Shown here in pieces: positions 6,075 through 6,193 of a stretch of 6,193 bases of DNA. The notes under the pieces were generated by a model. It ran no database searches and had not been told where the DNA came from. It was given only the letters and a program-made list of their open reading frames with translations. The DNA is taken from positions 1 to 6,193 of the forward strand of contig URKM01000072.1 in assembly GCA_900548365.1 (NCBI GenBank), in the 5' to 3' direction. How positions within the stretch are numbered: the stretch's first letter is position 1; each line of letters starts with the position of its first letter. Made by a program: the position numbers and the translations under genes. The stretch comes from an uncultured Collinsella sp. GTDB taxonomy: Bacteria; Actinomycetota; Coriobacteriia; Coriobacteriales; Coriobacteriaceae.

Positions 6075-6160
6075 GCGCCGCGCATGCGGACGGCGGGGAG
6101 GGGGGCGCCGCGCATGCGGGCGGCGCATGCGGGCTGCGTGTGGGCGGCGCGCGTGCGGGC
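6075..6160. repeat. Degenerate GC-rich direct repeats upstream of the HAD gene
   Basis: Two 20-base copies at 6075-6094 and 6105-6124 differ at one base (6090 A versus 6120 G), with a 30-base period. Partial copies of the CGCATGCGGGC and GCGTGCGGGC type continue to about 6160. Each unit contains the self-complementary octamer CGCATGCG. On the - strand one frame is open throughout and reads as repeated RRPHAR, but no coding function is evident. This may be the decayed 3' end of a gene beyond the edge or non-coding simple sequence. Confidence 0.6.
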
Positions 6161-6193
6161 CGCGGGAGGGGGTCGCCGCGCGTGTGAGTCGCG

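Noticed and set aside
5985..6128. 48-residue N-terminal extension of the HAD protein from ATG 6128.
   Set aside because: AAGGAG at 5990-5995 is properly spaced for ATG 5984, the family starts at that Met, and the extension is Arg/Pro/His-rich repeat sequence.

Overview
This window is high-GC bacterial DNA (about two-thirds G+C by eye) with compact, Shine-Dalgarno-led genes. The combination of high GC, a YgiQ-type radical SAM protein and CPBP membrane proteases would fit an anaerobic actinobacterium of the Coriobacteriia (Collinsella/Olsenella-like). That assignment is inference from gene content and base composition only; no rRNA or other phylogenetic marker is present. I see no mobile element, CRISPR array, tRNA or rRNA.

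Layout. (1) Positions 1-383, + strand: the last part of a gene entering from the left. Only its basic Arg/Gly-rich tail is visible, of the kind found on DEAD-box helicases and other RNA-binding proteins. A strong hairpin terminator follows at 415-446. (2) Positions 545-2869, + strand: two consecutive CPBP-family (Abi/CAAX-protease-like) membrane proteins, 36 bases apart and clearly paralogous. The first carries a Pro-rich C-terminal tail containing a perfect 36-bp tandem duplication. (3) Positions 2866-5145, - strand: a complete YgiQ-family radical SAM protein, convergent with the second CPBP gene and sharing stop-codon bases with it. (4) Positions 5325-5984, - strand: a HAD subfamily IA (beta-phosphoglucomutase-like) phosphatase. 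(5) Positions 5985-6193: the HAD leader and a very GC-rich, degenerate repeated stretch running off the right edge.

The two CPBP genes probably form one transcription unit, and the HAD and ygiQ genes are codirectional but separated by 179 bases. I see no evidence that the two groups act in one pathway. The window looks mostly like ordinary chromosomal housekeeping and accessory DNA. I did not find a convincing new multi-gene system. The points most worth a second look are the CPBP pair, the second four-cysteine set in YgiQ, and the recurring low-complexity tails built from short in-frame tandem repeats.
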